Assembly (NCBI GenBank): GCA_047975765.1 | Contig: JBKEEF010000003.1 | Coordinates: 9,761 to 73,760, forward strand | Direction of reading: 5' to 3' | DNA from: JAQWBS01 sp047975765 | GTDB taxonomy: Bacteria > Pseudomonadota > Alphaproteobacteria > RF32 > CAG-239 | Length of the DNA stretch: 64,000 nt | Shown: positions 1-9,600 of the stretch, one piece after another | Position numbering within the stretch: the first letter of the stretch is position 1 | How the letters are laid out: each line of letters starts with the position of its first letter | The notes under the pieces: model-generated | Seen by the model: the letters and a program-made list of their open reading frames with translations, nothing else | Told to the model about the DNA's origin: nothing | The model's database searches: none | Translations under genes and position numbers: made by a program

Positions 1-839
1 TGCTGACAATTTTTGGAGGTTATGAAACAAAAGGTGCTTCTCGTTGGATTAAAATTTTGGGTTTTTCACTTCAACCTTCAGAATTTGCAAAACCAACATT
101 CATCGTAGTTTCTGCTTGGCTCTTTGATGGACAGATGAAAAATAAAAACTTCCCTGGAAACATCATTTCATTTTTACTTTTTGGACTAACAGCAGGGCTT
201 TTGATTTTACAGCCAGATTTTGGCATGACAATTGTTCTCACACTTATTTGGTTATTCCAATTTTTCCTTTCTGGACTTTCAATCACACTGGTAGCCATTC
301 TTGTTTTTGGCTGTCTGATTATGGGTGTTCTGGCATATTTTACTCTAGACCATGTCCACACTCGAATTCAACAATTTCTGGACAATGAAAACAATCTGAG
401 TTTTCAGATCAAAAAATCAATTGAAGCTTTTCAAAGTGGGAATATCTTTGGCAGAGGTCCTGGAGAAGGCATTGTTAAAGCACATATCCCCGATGCACAC
501 ACAGACTTTATTTTCGCAGTTGCCGCAGAAGAATTTGGAATTTTTCTTTGCTTCATTATCATTGGGCTGTTTTCCATTGTAGTCGTCCGTTCAATGATAT
601 TATCCATGAAAGATAATAACTTTTTTATCATTCTATCTGCTTCAGGACTTTCTGCTTCTTTCGGACTACAAGCAATTATCAATATGGCTTCAACAGTTCA
701 TCTCATCCCAACCAAAGGTATGACACTTCCATTTATCTCTTATGGTGGTTCTTCGCTTCTAGCCACAGCTCTTGGAATGGGAATTCTCTTGGCAGTGACC
801 AGAAGGAACGTTCACGCTGAAGATAAAGATGATGAATAA
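1..839 (+). CDS. ftsW: FtsW, septal peptidoglycan polymerase (5' end outside window)
   Basis: SEDS-family lipid II polymerase working at the division septum with its partner PBP. The reading frame is open from base 3, so the gene starts upstream of the window; 278 residues are visible. Family hallmarks seen: the RWIKI..G..LQPSEF segment at bases 45-92, the HIPDAHTDFIF periplasmic loop near base 485, and LPFISYGGSS near base 727, with several membrane segments between them. The tail after VTRRN is short, acidic and cytoplasmic. RodA is the alternative, but the following murB-ftsQ-ftsA-ftsZ order argues for FtsW. Confidence 0.95.
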   Translation, partial: LTIFGGYETKGASRWIKILGFSLQPSEFAKPTFIVVSAWLFDGQMKNKNFPGNIISFLLFGLTAGLLILQPDFGMTIVLTLIWLFQFFLSGLSITLVAILVFGCLIMGVLAYFTLDHVHTRIQQFLDNENNLSFQIKKSIEAFQSGNIFGRGPGEGIVKAHIPDAHTDFIFAVAAEEFGIFLCFIIIGLFSIVVVRSMILSMKDNNFFIILSASGLSASFGLQAIINMASTVHLIPTKGMTLPFISYGGSSLLATALGMGILLAVTRRNVHAEDKDDE

Positions 840-855
840 AAATTAAGGAAATGAT

Positions 856-1791
856 ATGCTAAAAAGATTTTTTAATAATATATTTAAAAAGAGCTTAATT
901 AACATTCTTCCACAAGTTCGTGGAAAATATGTTGAAAATGCTCCAATGAGTAAACACACATGGTTTGCTGTTGGCGGTCCTGCTGAAGTTATGTTTTTTC
1001 CTGAAGATGAGGAAGACTTAAAATATTTTCTGAAAAACAAACCTTATAATGTTCCAGTCACTGTTGTTGGTGGAGGTTCAAACCTCTTGGTTCGTGACGG
1101 AGGTGTTCCAGGAGTGGTTATTAAACTAGATAGTCCATATTTCAGAAAACATTTTGTTAATCAAGATCGTTCCGTCACCTGTTTTGCAGGCAAAAAAAAT
1201 GTTGAACTCAAAAAAACAATTTTAGAATGTGAGCTTAGTGGCATTGAATTTCTGTGTTCTATTCCTGGAGCAATTGGTGGATGCGTAAAGACTAATGCTG
1301 GATGTTATGGAACTGAAGTCAAAGATGTTATTAAAGAAGCTAAAATTATTGATGGAATGGGAAATGAAAAAATTATTGGTGCTGATGATTTAAAACTTTC
1401 ATATCGCAATAGCCTCTTTCCCGATGACTGGATTCTCATTTCTATAACCTTTAATACAAAAAAAGACACCCGAGAAAACATCCAAAAAACATTAGATGAA
1501 CATCGCAAACACCGTATTGAAAAACAACCATATAACAAAAGAACTGCTGGTTCAACTTTCAAAAACCCTCAAGGTTTGAGAGCATGGGAACTCATCAAAA
1601 AGTCAGGTGCAGACAAATTTGAAGTTGGCGGTGCAAAAGTTTCTGAAAAACACTGTAACTTTCTCATCAATGAAGGAACAGCAACTGCAAGTGACATTGA
1701 AACTTTGGGTGAAAAAATTGTTCAAAGAGTGAAAGAAGAAACATCAATCACACTTGAATGGGAAGTTAAACGTTTAGGTATAAATAAGTAG
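856..1791 (+). CDS. murB: MurB, UDP-N-acetylenolpyruvoylglucosamine reductase
   Basis: FAD-dependent enzyme that reduces UDP-GlcNAc-enolpyruvate to UDP-MurNAc with NADPH, the second committed step of peptidoglycan precursor synthesis, in the cytosol. Of 311 residues, the FAD-binding part holds VVGGGSNLLVRDGG (70-83) and SIPGAIGGCVKTNAG (135-149). SYRNS (182-186) and AGSTFKNP (231-238), the latter with the proton-donor Ser233, lie in the substrate region, and a conserved Glu lies near 303. It sits 16 bases after ftsW and its stop abuts the ftsQ start, as in a dcw operon. The usual murG and murC neighbours are not seen here. Confidence 0.96.
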   Translation: MLKRFFNNIFKKSLINILPQVRGKYVENAPMSKHTWFAVGGPAEVMFFPEDEEDLKYFLKNKPYNVPVTVVGGGSNLLVRDGGVPGVVIKLDSPYFRKHFVNQDRSVTCFAGKKNVELKKTILECELSGIEFLCSIPGAIGGCVKTNAGCYGTEVKDVIKEAKIIDGMGNEKIIGADDLKLSYRNSLFPDDWILISITFNTKKDTRENIQKTLDEHRKHRIEKQPYNKRTAGSTFKNPQGLRAWELIKKSGADKFEVGGAKVSEKHCNFLINEGTATASDIETLGEKIVQRVKEETSITLEWEVKRLGINK

Positions 1792-2655
1792 ATGTTATTC
1801 ATAAAAACAAAAGAAAAAAGCGAAAACGACAAAAAGGTGATGCTTCCAAAGCATTGGCCCTTTCGTCTTATTGGAAATTTATTCCTCATTTCTTTTGTTT
1901 TTTGCCTTTCACTCATTACAATCACCATTCGTGAAGAACTTATCTCTAAAAAACTGACTGATTTAGAACAAACTTTTTATGAAAAGACAACGAAGTTTGG
2001 TTTCACAATTGATGACATCATCATTGAAAACCGTCAAATCACCACGCTCAAAGAAATTGAAAAAGCTTTAGAGTTAACTCGTCAAAACAACATATTAAGC
2101 ACACCTCCAAGAGTTATTAAGGAGAAATTAGAAAAACTGCCATGGATTAAAAATGCAATTGTCAAAAGAAACTATTTTCCAAACGTAATACAAGTCTCCT
2201 TGGTGGAAAAAGATGTCGAAGCTATTTGGCAACTAAATAACAAATTTTATCCAATTGATGAAGACGGAAAAGTCATTGATGCAGAATACATTCCAAATAA
2301 ACCTGTTTTGTTAATTGTCGGAAAAGGAGCTCCAGACAACTTCAAAAACTTATTCCCAATCATCAAAAACAACAATGAAATTTTCAAAAGAATCAAAGTT
2401 GCTAACTACATTTCAAATCGACGCTGGAACCTCATTCTAGACAATATTGAACATGGTATAACCATAAAACTCCCTGAAGAAAACATTCCTCAAGCTTGGG
2501 AAAAGTTGATAAAAATAGACAAATCAGAAGGCATTATTAAGCGTAAATTAACTATCATAGATTTAAGATTACCAAATAAAATTATCGTAAAAATCGGTAA
2601 AATGACCGATAAAGAAAAAGAAAATATAAAAAACACTAAAGAATCAAAAACTTAA
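1792..2655 (+). CDS. ftsQ: FtsQ, divisome assembly protein
   Basis: Bitopic inner-membrane protein that links early and late divisome components. The 287 residues show a basic cytoplasmic N-terminus, one membrane helix at about 24-46, and a POTRA-type periplasmic domain (FTIDDIIIENR.. through PWIKNAIVKRNYFPNVIQVSL, about 70-135) followed by the FtsQ beta domain. The start codon touches the murB stop, indicating translational coupling, and ftsA follows within 15 bases. Sequence is weakly conserved in this family, so position in the cluster carries much of the identification. Confidence 0.93.
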   Translation: MLFIKTKEKSENDKKVMLPKHWPFRLIGNLFLISFVFCLSLITITIREELISKKLTDLEQTFYEKTTKFGFTIDDIIIENRQITTLKEIEKALELTRQNNILSTPPRVIKEKLEKLPWIKNAIVKRNYFPNVIQVSLVEKDVEAIWQLNNKFYPIDEDGKVIDAEYIPNKPVLLIVGKGAPDNFKNLFPIIKNNNEIFKRIKVANYISNRRWNLILDNIEHGITIKLPEENIPQAWEKLIKIDKSEGIIKRKLTIIDLRLPNKIIVKIGKMTDKEKENIKNTKESKT

Positions 2656-2669
2656 AAGAGGGAGCAACA

Positions 2670-3923
2670 GTGTCAAATTCTTTTAACCGACTAACTACCA
2701 TTGCAGCATTAGATATTGGCTCATCAAAAGTGTGCTGTATTATTGCAAAAATCAGTCGTGATAAAAAAGTTTCCGTTGTTGGCTATGGTTATAATGCATC
2801 AAAGGGAATCAAAAATGGTTGCATTACAGATATTAACCAAGCTACCCTTTCTGTCTGTAATGCTATTGAAAATGCTGAACAAATGGCAAATGAACGCATT
2901 GACCGCATCATTGTCAATATTGCAGGAGATAAAATCAAAAGTGCTATCAAAAGTGCTGTTATTCCAATTGGAAAAAATAGACCTATCAATGAATCTGATA
3001 TTGTTAAAGTTATTGAAAAAGGTAGCAGCAAAATCAATGTTGAAGACAATGAACTCATTCACTGCATTCCAACCAGATACTGTGTCAACAATGGTGAAGA
3101 AACCAAAGACCCGAGAAACATTTTCAGTGAAACGCTTTCCGTAGATATTTTACTTGGTCTTGTTCCAGAAATCAATTTCAGAAATATGGCAACTGTCATT
3201 GAAAATTCTCATCTAGAAATTGCTGGAAAAGCTTTTTCATCTTATGCTTCATCTCTTTCTTGCTTAGTTGAAGATGAAAAAGAAATTGGAGCAACCATTA
3301 TTGATATTGGTGGTGGAACAACAAGTATTGCCACATTCAGAAACGGCTACCCTATTTATTTCAACTCCATTGCAGTTGGTGGAAATAATATCACCAATGA
3401 CATTGCTTGGGGTTTGACCACTTCTTTCACACACGCAGAAAGACTTAAAACACTTCACGGCTGTGCATTTCTAACTTCTCATGACGAAGAAGAAACACTC
3501 AATGTTTATCCTGTTGGAGAAGAAGATGACAGCTCTATTCGTCAAATTCCAAAATCTGACCTTATCAAGATAATCACACCGCGTGTTGAAGAAATCTTTG
3601 AATTAATCAATAAAAAGCTAGACGAATTGGGTCTAAAAGATGTATCAAGTCATCGTGTCGTTTTAACAGGAGGTTCAAGTCAGCTTCCTGGTATTAGAGA
3701 AATTGCTTCAATGGTTCTTGATAAACAAGTCAGACTAGGAAAACCAAGAAATAATTTCAGTCTTCCAGACAATCTTTATAATCCGGCTTTCTCAACTGCT
3801 GTCGGATTGATATTATTTGCACTGAATTATACAGAAAAAAAACCAAATAAAGTTATCAGCAAATCAACATCAAACACTGGCTTTTTCAGCAGTATCTTTG
3901 GTTGGATGAAACAAAACTTTTAG
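2670..3923 (+). CDS. ftsA: FtsA, actin-like Z-ring membrane anchor
   Basis: Actin-fold ATP-binding protein that tethers FtsZ filaments to the membrane. The 417 residues include phosphate 1 motif ALDIGSSK (13-20), phosphate 2 motif IDIGGGTTS (211-219), the adenosine motif VVLTGGSSQLPG, and a C-terminal amphipathic helix ending GWMKQNF that would insert in the membrane. The start is a GTG at 2670 with an AGAGGGAG ribosome-binding site; an ATG inside another frame at 2716 is only a shadow. It lies between ftsQ and ftsZ. Confidence 0.96.
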   Translation: MSNSFNRLTTIAALDIGSSKVCCIIAKISRDKKVSVVGYGYNASKGIKNGCITDINQATLSVCNAIENAEQMANERIDRIIVNIAGDKIKSAIKSAVIPIGKNRPINESDIVKVIEKGSSKINVEDNELIHCIPTRYCVNNGEETKDPRNIFSETLSVDILLGLVPEINFRNMATVIENSHLEIAGKAFSSYASSLSCLVEDEKEIGATIIDIGGGTTSIATFRNGYPIYFNSIAVGGNNITNDIAWGLTTSFTHAERLKTLHGCAFLTSHDEEETLNVYPVGEEDDSSIRQIPKSDLIKIITPRVEEIFELINKKLDELGLKDVSSHRVVLTGGSSQLPGIREIASMVLDKQVRLGKPRNNFSLPDNLYNPAFSTAVGLILFALNYTEKKPNKVISKSTSNTGFFSSIFGWMKQNF

Positions 3924-4029
3924 GTTTTGACATAAAAATAACTAAAAAAACAATCTTAGTAACTAAAACTTAAATTTTTAAGCTTATCCTATGGGTATGT
4001 ATGAAGAATTCAATGGAGAAATAAACACA

Positions 4030-5724
4030 ATGTCTATCAAACTGACAGTACCAGAAAAGACAGTAATGCAGCTCAAACCGAGAATTTCCGTAATCGGTGT
4101 TGGTGGCGGCGGAGGAAATGCCGTTAATAATATGATTGTGCAAAATCTCGAAGGTGTAGATTTTATTGTCGCAAATACTGATGCGCAAGCTTTGGAAAAT
4201 TCAAAAGCAGGACGCAAAATTCAGCTTGGACTAGAAACAACACGTGGTCTTGGTGCCGGTGCAAACCCTGATATTGGTAAAGTTTCTGCTGAAGAAGCTA
4301 TGGAAGAAATTGAGAGAGAACTTGATGGTGTCAATATGGTGTTCATCACTGCTGGTATGGGTGGTGGAACAGGTTCTGGTGCCGCTCCTGTCATTGCAAG
4401 AATGGCAAGAGAAAAAGGTATTCTCACAGTTGGTGTCGTAACTAAACCTTTCCAATTTGAAGGACGCAAACGTTCAGAAATCGCTGACAGATCTATTGAA
4501 GAATTCTCAAAAAATGTAGATAGCATCATTATCATTCCAAACCAAAACCTTTTCAGAATTGCTGACAAAAACACAACTTTGGCAGATGCTTTTGTCATGG
4601 CTGATAATGTATTATATGCAGGCATACGTTCTATTACAGATTTAATGATTATGCCTGGCTTAATCAATCTCGACTTTGCTGACGTAAAATCTATTATGGA
4701 AGGCAAAGGCAAAGCAATCATGGGAACTGGAGAAGCTGAAGGAGAAGAACGTGCGGTGAAAGCTGCTGAACAAGCTCTTTCTAATCCACTTTTAGATGAT
4801 TGTTCTGTAATCGGCGCTCAAGGTGTTCTCATCAACATCACAGGTGGCGCTGATATCACTTTATTTGAAATTGACGAAGCAGCAAATCGCATCAAAGAAG
4901 AAGTTGCAGAAGATGCAAACATCATCTTTGGTTCAAGCTATGATGATAATTTAATTGGAAAAATTCGTGTTTCTATCGTTGCTACTGGAATTTCTTCTAC
5001 ACCGAAGGAAATCAGAAAACCAGTTATTCATGAACAAAAACCATTGGCTTCTAATATCATTAGTGAAGAAATCAATATTCCTAAAGAAACTTTGACAGCC
5101 AATCTTGAACAATTCTCTGCAACTAAAGTTGAAGAACATGACGACTACATTCCAAGTTCAATCAAGGCTTTCGAAACATTTGAAACTTCTGTTATAGAAG
5201 ATGAACTTGAAAGTATTCCAACTGAAACTGTTTTTGAAGAACCAACACAAAAGCCAATCAGAATTGAAGATTTTGAAACTTATGAAGATCTAGAAAAATC
5301 AATTGTTATGGAAGAAATGCCAAAAGCATCTTCTCTCTTCAAAGCAATTGTTAATAAGCCAGAGAAACCAGTTTCTGAAAATCAATTTGAAATGGCTTTA
5401 GCTTCAACACAAAACACTTTTGCTCCAAAAACAACCATCAGAACTGTCGAGGAAGAATCAGAACTTTTCCCTGAACATAATCAAGTCTCCTTCAATGCAC
5501 GTCGCAATGATGCTCAGGAGGAACTCATTATGAATACAGCAGAAGACGAATATACACCAACACTCATTGAAAGAGTGACTGGCTTTTCAATTGCAAAAAG
5601 AAATAAAAAGAAAAGAGAAGAAGAACAGTTCCAACAACCTGTTTCCTCTTCTTATGCAAGAGATGACAATTATTCAGATAATAAGTTGAATCTTGAGATT
5701 CCATCTTTTTTACGTCGTAAATAA
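4030..5724 (+). CDS. ftsZ: FtsZ, tubulin-like division GTPase with long linker
   Basis: Polymerises at mid-cell to form the Z-ring. From the chosen ATG at 4030 (564 residues) the protein begins MSIKLTVPE as alphaproteobacterial FtsZ does. An upstream ATG at 3991 gives 13 more residues but has no ribosome-binding site. The tubulin signature GGGTGSG is at 111-117 and the T7 catalytic loop NLDFADVK at 213-220. The globular part ends near residue 320. A very long acidic linker of over 200 residues then leads to the conserved C-terminal peptide LEIPSFLRRK, which binds FtsA. The long linker is typical of alphaproteobacteria. Confidence 0.96.
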   Translation: MSIKLTVPEKTVMQLKPRISVIGVGGGGGNAVNNMIVQNLEGVDFIVANTDAQALENSKAGRKIQLGLETTRGLGAGANPDIGKVSAEEAMEEIERELDGVNMVFITAGMGGGTGSGAAPVIARMAREKGILTVGVVTKPFQFEGRKRSEIADRSIEEFSKNVDSIIIIPNQNLFRIADKNTTLADAFVMADNVLYAGIRSITDLMIMPGLINLDFADVKSIMEGKGKAIMGTGEAEGEERAVKAAEQALSNPLLDDCSVIGAQGVLINITGGADITLFEIDEAANRIKEEVAEDANIIFGSSYDDNLIGKIRVSIVATGISSTPKEIRKPVIHEQKPLASNIISEEINIPKETLTANLEQFSATKVEEHDDYIPSSIKAFETFETSVIEDELESIPTETVFEEPTQKPIRIEDFETYEDLEKSIVMEEMPKASSLFKAIVNKPEKPVSENQFEMALASTQNTFAPKTTIRTVEEESELFPEHNQVSFNARRNDAQEELIMNTAEDEYTPTLIERVTGFSIAKRNKKKREEEQFQQPVSSSYARDDNYSDNKLNLEIPSFLRRK

Positions 5725-5738
5725 TTGTTATAAACCAG

Positions 5739-5770
5739 AAAAAAGAGCAAGTTTCCTTGCTCTTTTTTTT
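5739..5770. terminator. Bidirectional intrinsic terminator after ftsZ
   Basis: A 13-bp stem (AAAAAAGAGCAAG with CTTGCTCTTTTTT) closes a TTTC loop and has a T-run on either strand. It ends the ftsZ operon and the convergent 5774 gene. Confidence 0.9.
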
Positions 5771-5773
5771 GCA

Positions 5774-6124
5774 TCAATTGTTATTTTTTCGCCGCTCAAT
5801 TTCAGCCTTAACCAAAGAGAAATACTTACTTGCCAATGTTCCTTGAAAAACTGGCAGTGGAGCTCGCCCAAATTCAATGTAAGATGCAGGAAGGACAATA
5901 ACTTGAGAAGAGTAGTAATTTTTTAACTCTAGCAATTCTTCATCTGTCAAATTCTGAGCATCATTTTCAAGTTTCTTTAGCATTTCTGTATTTTCAGCAT
6001 CACTCCTTTCAAACCAAGAAAAAAACCTTTTTACGAAGCTATTTTCAGAAAAAGAAGCCAATAAAACTGGCAAAAACAAAACACCAAAAGCAAGGCATAT
6101 AACCAAAGCAAAAACAATTTTCAT
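5774..6124 (-). CDS. Small single-pass membrane protein, paralogue of next gene
   Basis: 116 residues of unknown function. A hydrophobic segment (about 4-24) is followed by a charged cytoplasmic-type region with the motif NLTDEELLELKNYY, a segment ending LPASYIEFGRAPLP, and a C-terminus ERRKNNN. The neighbouring gene at 6158-6517 has the same plan: one N-terminal helix, then ITDEELSEMFEYY, LPINHLEF, and a basic end with RRRK. The two are therefore tandem paralogues between ftsZ and rpoC, both facing the rpoBC direction. No known domain was recognised. Confidence 0.7.
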   Translation of the reverse strand: MKIVFALVICLAFGVLFLPVLLASFSENSFVKRFFSWFERSDAENTEMLKKLENDAQNLTDEELLELKNYYSSQVIVLPASYIEFGRAPLPVFQGTLASKYFSLVKAEIERRKNNN

Positions 6125-6157
6125 ACCAAATTTAATTAATTAAAAAATAATAAAGAA

Positions 6158-6517
6158 TTACGCTTGTACAAGTGTAGCGGATTTTCTTCTTCTGGATAAC
6201 TCTGAAAATATTTCCCATGATTTTCCTGATAATCCATTCAAAAAAGAATGAGAAGGCATACAGTGAAATTCCAAATGATTAATGGGAAGAAGCGTTTCCA
6301 TATGGAAGTAATATTCAAACATTTCAGATAATTCTTCGTCTGTAATAGAAGAAGGATTTTCTTTAAACTCAGAGTACAATTGAGCAATTTTTTGCTCTTC
6401 TTGCCTCATTTCTTCAAAAAAATTTGAAATTGCTAATTTGATTCTTTTCCCTGCAAATAAGAACAGAGGAACTAAAACCAGAATCGCCAGCACTAAGATA
6501 ACTGCTAATGTATTCAT
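6158..6517 (-). CDS. Small single-pass membrane protein, tandem paralogue
   Basis: 119 residues of unknown function, starting at the ATG at 6517. A longer frame back to 6625 would begin inside the rpoC terminator and is rejected. An N-terminal membrane helix (about 3-23) precedes a charged region with SITDEELSEMFEYYFHMETLLP, which is homologous in layout to NLTDEELLELKNYY of the gene at 5774. The end, ELSRRRKSATLVQA, is basic. It lies downstream of the rpoC terminator, so it probably has its own promoter in the AT-rich 6518-6600 stretch. Confidence 0.65.
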   Translation of the reverse strand: MNTLAVILVLAILVLVPLFLFAGKRIKLAISNFFEEMRQEEQKIAQLYSEFKENPSSITDEELSEMFEYYFHMETLLPINHLEFHCMPSHSFLNGLSGKSWEIFSELSRRRKSATLVQA

Positions 6518-6600
6518 AACTTTAAATTTTAATGGTGAATAATAAGATAATAATTTTTTGATGTATATATATTCACACAATTTAAAAATAATAACAAGAA

Positions 6601-6635
6601 AAAAAGAGGCTGCAATTTCTTGCAACCTCTTTTTT
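6601..6635. terminator. Intrinsic terminator of the rpoBC operon
   Basis: A 13-bp stem with one mismatch (AAAGAGGcTGCAA / TTGCAaCCTCTTT) has a TTTC loop and T-runs on both strands, 16 bases beyond the rpoC stop. It terminates minus-strand rpoC transcription. Confidence 0.9.
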
Positions 6636-6650
6636 TTATCAATAAGTCAA

Positions 6651-9600
6651 TTATGACGCATTTTCAGCTGTTTCAATAACAGCATCTGCTGTTATATCTG
6701 CATTTTTCAAAGCGGCAATTTCTTTATCGTTTTGTGCAGCAACACGACGAAGTGCACGAAGAACACTACCTGTTCCGGCAGGGATTAGACGTCCAACGAT
6801 AACGTTTTCTTTCAATCCGATAAGCTTATCGCTCTTACCTGAAACAGCAGCCTCTGTGAGCACTCTAGTTGTTTCCTGGAAGGAAGCAGCAGAGATGAAT
6901 GACTTCGTTTGAAGTGATGCTTTAGTGATACCAAGCAAGATAGAATCTGCTTCAGCAGGGATACCATTTTCTGCCAAAACTTTTGCATTTTCAGCTTCAA
7001 AATCATCTCTATCAACTTGTTCACCAATCAAGAATGTTGTATCACCAGGAATTGTGACTTCAACTTTTCTAAGCATTTGAGAAACGATTGTTTCAATGTG
7101 CTTATCGTTGATCTTCACACCTTGCAAACGGTAAACGTCTTGAACTTCTTTGACCAAGTATTCAGCCAATTTTTCAACACCAAGAACACGTAAGATATCG
7201 TGTGGTGCAGGAGTTCCGTCTACGAGCAAGTCTCCCTTCTTCACAATGTCACCATCATGAACAACAAGGTGACGGCCTTTTGGTACGAGATATTCAAGAG
7301 GTTCACCCTTCTTCGGAATAACACGAATTCTTTGTTTTGTCTTATAGTCTTTACCATATTCAACCATACCATCAATATCAGTGATGATAGCTTGGTCTTT
7401 AGGACGACGTGCTTCAAAGAGTTCGGCAACACGAGGCAAACCACCGGTAATATCTTTAGTTTTTGAGCTTTCACGAGGAATTCTCGCCAAAACATCACCA
7501 ACTTTTACTTCCACACCATTGTCTACGTTCAAGATTGCATCTACAGCCAAATAGTAACGCATTTCTTTACCATTATCGAATGTAATTGCATTTCCTTTTT
7601 CGTCTTTCAAGATGATGCTTGGTTTAAGTCCCAAAGTACCACTTTTACCGTTTCTCCAGTCTGTAACGACTTTAGAATTGATACCTGTTGTTTCATCAAC
7701 TGTTTCTTTAACAGAAACATTGTTAATCAAGTCAACAAGTTCAACTTTACCTGCTTTTTCAGAGATGACAGGAATAGTGAACGGATCCCACTCAGCAACT
7801 TTTTGTCCTTTTTTAACTTTGCTTTCTTCTTTAACCAAGATTTTAGCACCATAAGGAACAAGGTGACGAGATTTTTCACGACCTTTTTCATCTTCAATAA
7901 CGATTTCACAGTTACGAGCAAGAACAACAAGGTTGCCAGCTGAATCTGTAATTGTACGTTTGTTATCAAGTTTCAAGACACCAGCAAATGGAATTTCGAC
8001 AGCAGATTGTTCAGCACCTTTTTGTGCCGCACCACCGATGTGGAACGTTCTCATTGTCAACTGTGTACCAGGTTCACCGATGGATTGTGCAGCAATAACA
8101 CCAACTGCTTCACCGATAGAAACAGCAGTACCTCTTGCCAAGTCACGACCATAACAAGCTGCACAAACACCATTTTTGCATTCGCAAGTGAGAACAGAAC
8201 GAATTTTAACTTGTTCAACACCAGCTTTCTCAACGAGTTCAGCATCTGCTTCGTTAACAAGTCTACCCTTAGGAAGAACGAGTGCACCAGTTTCTGGATG
8301 AATAATATCTTCACCTAAAGTACGACCCAAGATTCTTTCACCGATAGACACGATAACGTTACCACCGTCAACAACTGGACGAATAATGATCCCATTATCA
8401 GTTCCACAGTTCGTTTCAGTAATAACCACATCTTGTGCAACGTCAACCAAACGACGTGTCAAATAACCAGAGTTCGCTGTTTTCAACGCAGTATCCGCAA
8501 GACCCTTACGAGCACCGTGAGTTGAGTTAAAGTATTCTGACACTTTCAAACCTTCTTTAAAGTTTGAAATAATTGGTTGTTCAATAATTTCACCGTTTGG
8601 TTTTGCCATCAAACCACGCATACCAGCAAGCTGACGCATTTGAGCAGCGGAACCACGGGCACCAGAGTGAGCCATCATGTAAACAGAGTTGATATAACCG
8701 TCTTTAATTTGAGAAATGTTTTTCATCATTTCATCAGCAACTTTATCTGTACAAGCTGCCCAAATATCGACCACTTTGTTATATTTTTCACCTTTGGTAA
8801 TCAAACCATTTTGATATTGTTCTTCGAATTCTTTAACTTGCTTTTCTGTTTCAGCAATCAAAGCTGTTTTAGAATCTGGAACAATCAAGTCTGCCTTACC
8901 GAAAGAGATACCTGCTTGACAAGCATGTTTAAAGCCGAGAGCCATAATCTTATCAGCAAAAATAACTGTTTCTTTTTGGTCACAGTGACGATAGATAATG
9001 TCGATGATTTCCGCAATTTCTTTTTTCTTAACAAGTCTGTTAATCAAAGAGAAAGGAACATCTTTGTGTTTTGGAAGAACAGCAGAAAGTAAAATACGTC
9101 CTGGAGTTGTTTCAACCAAGCCACGTTTCAAAACACCTTCATCATCAATATATTCCATACGGCATTTGATTTTTGAGTGCAAGTCAACAGCTTTAGCATT
9201 AAGAGCAAGTTCAACTTCATCAATATCAGCAAAAACACTGCCTTCACCAATCATACCTTCAGCTTCATAAGATAGGTAGTAGATACCCAAAACCATATCT
9301 TGTGAAGGAACGATAACTGGCTTACCAGAAGCTGGGAGCAAGATGTTATTTGTAGACATCATCAAAACACGAGCTTCAAGTTGAGCTTCAATAGAGAGTG
9401 GAACGTGAACCGCCATTTGGTCACCATCGAAGTCCGCATTAAACGCAGTACATACGAGTGGGTGAAGTTGAATAGCTTTACCTTCTACGAGCGTTGGTTC
9501 AAAAGCTTGAATACCAAGTCTATGGAGGGTTGGCGCACGGTTAAGAAGAACTGGGTGTTCACGAATAACTTCTTCCAAAACATCCCAAACTTCTGGTCTT

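Noticed and set aside
3991..4029. Upstream ATG for ftsZ
   Set aside because: No ribosome-binding site precedes it, and the ATG at 4030 yields the standard alphaproteobacterial FtsZ N-terminus.
6518..6625. Longer version of the 6158 membrane protein
   Set aside because: Its start would lie inside the rpoC terminator stem, and it adds a second unrelated hydrophobic stretch not shared with its paralogue.
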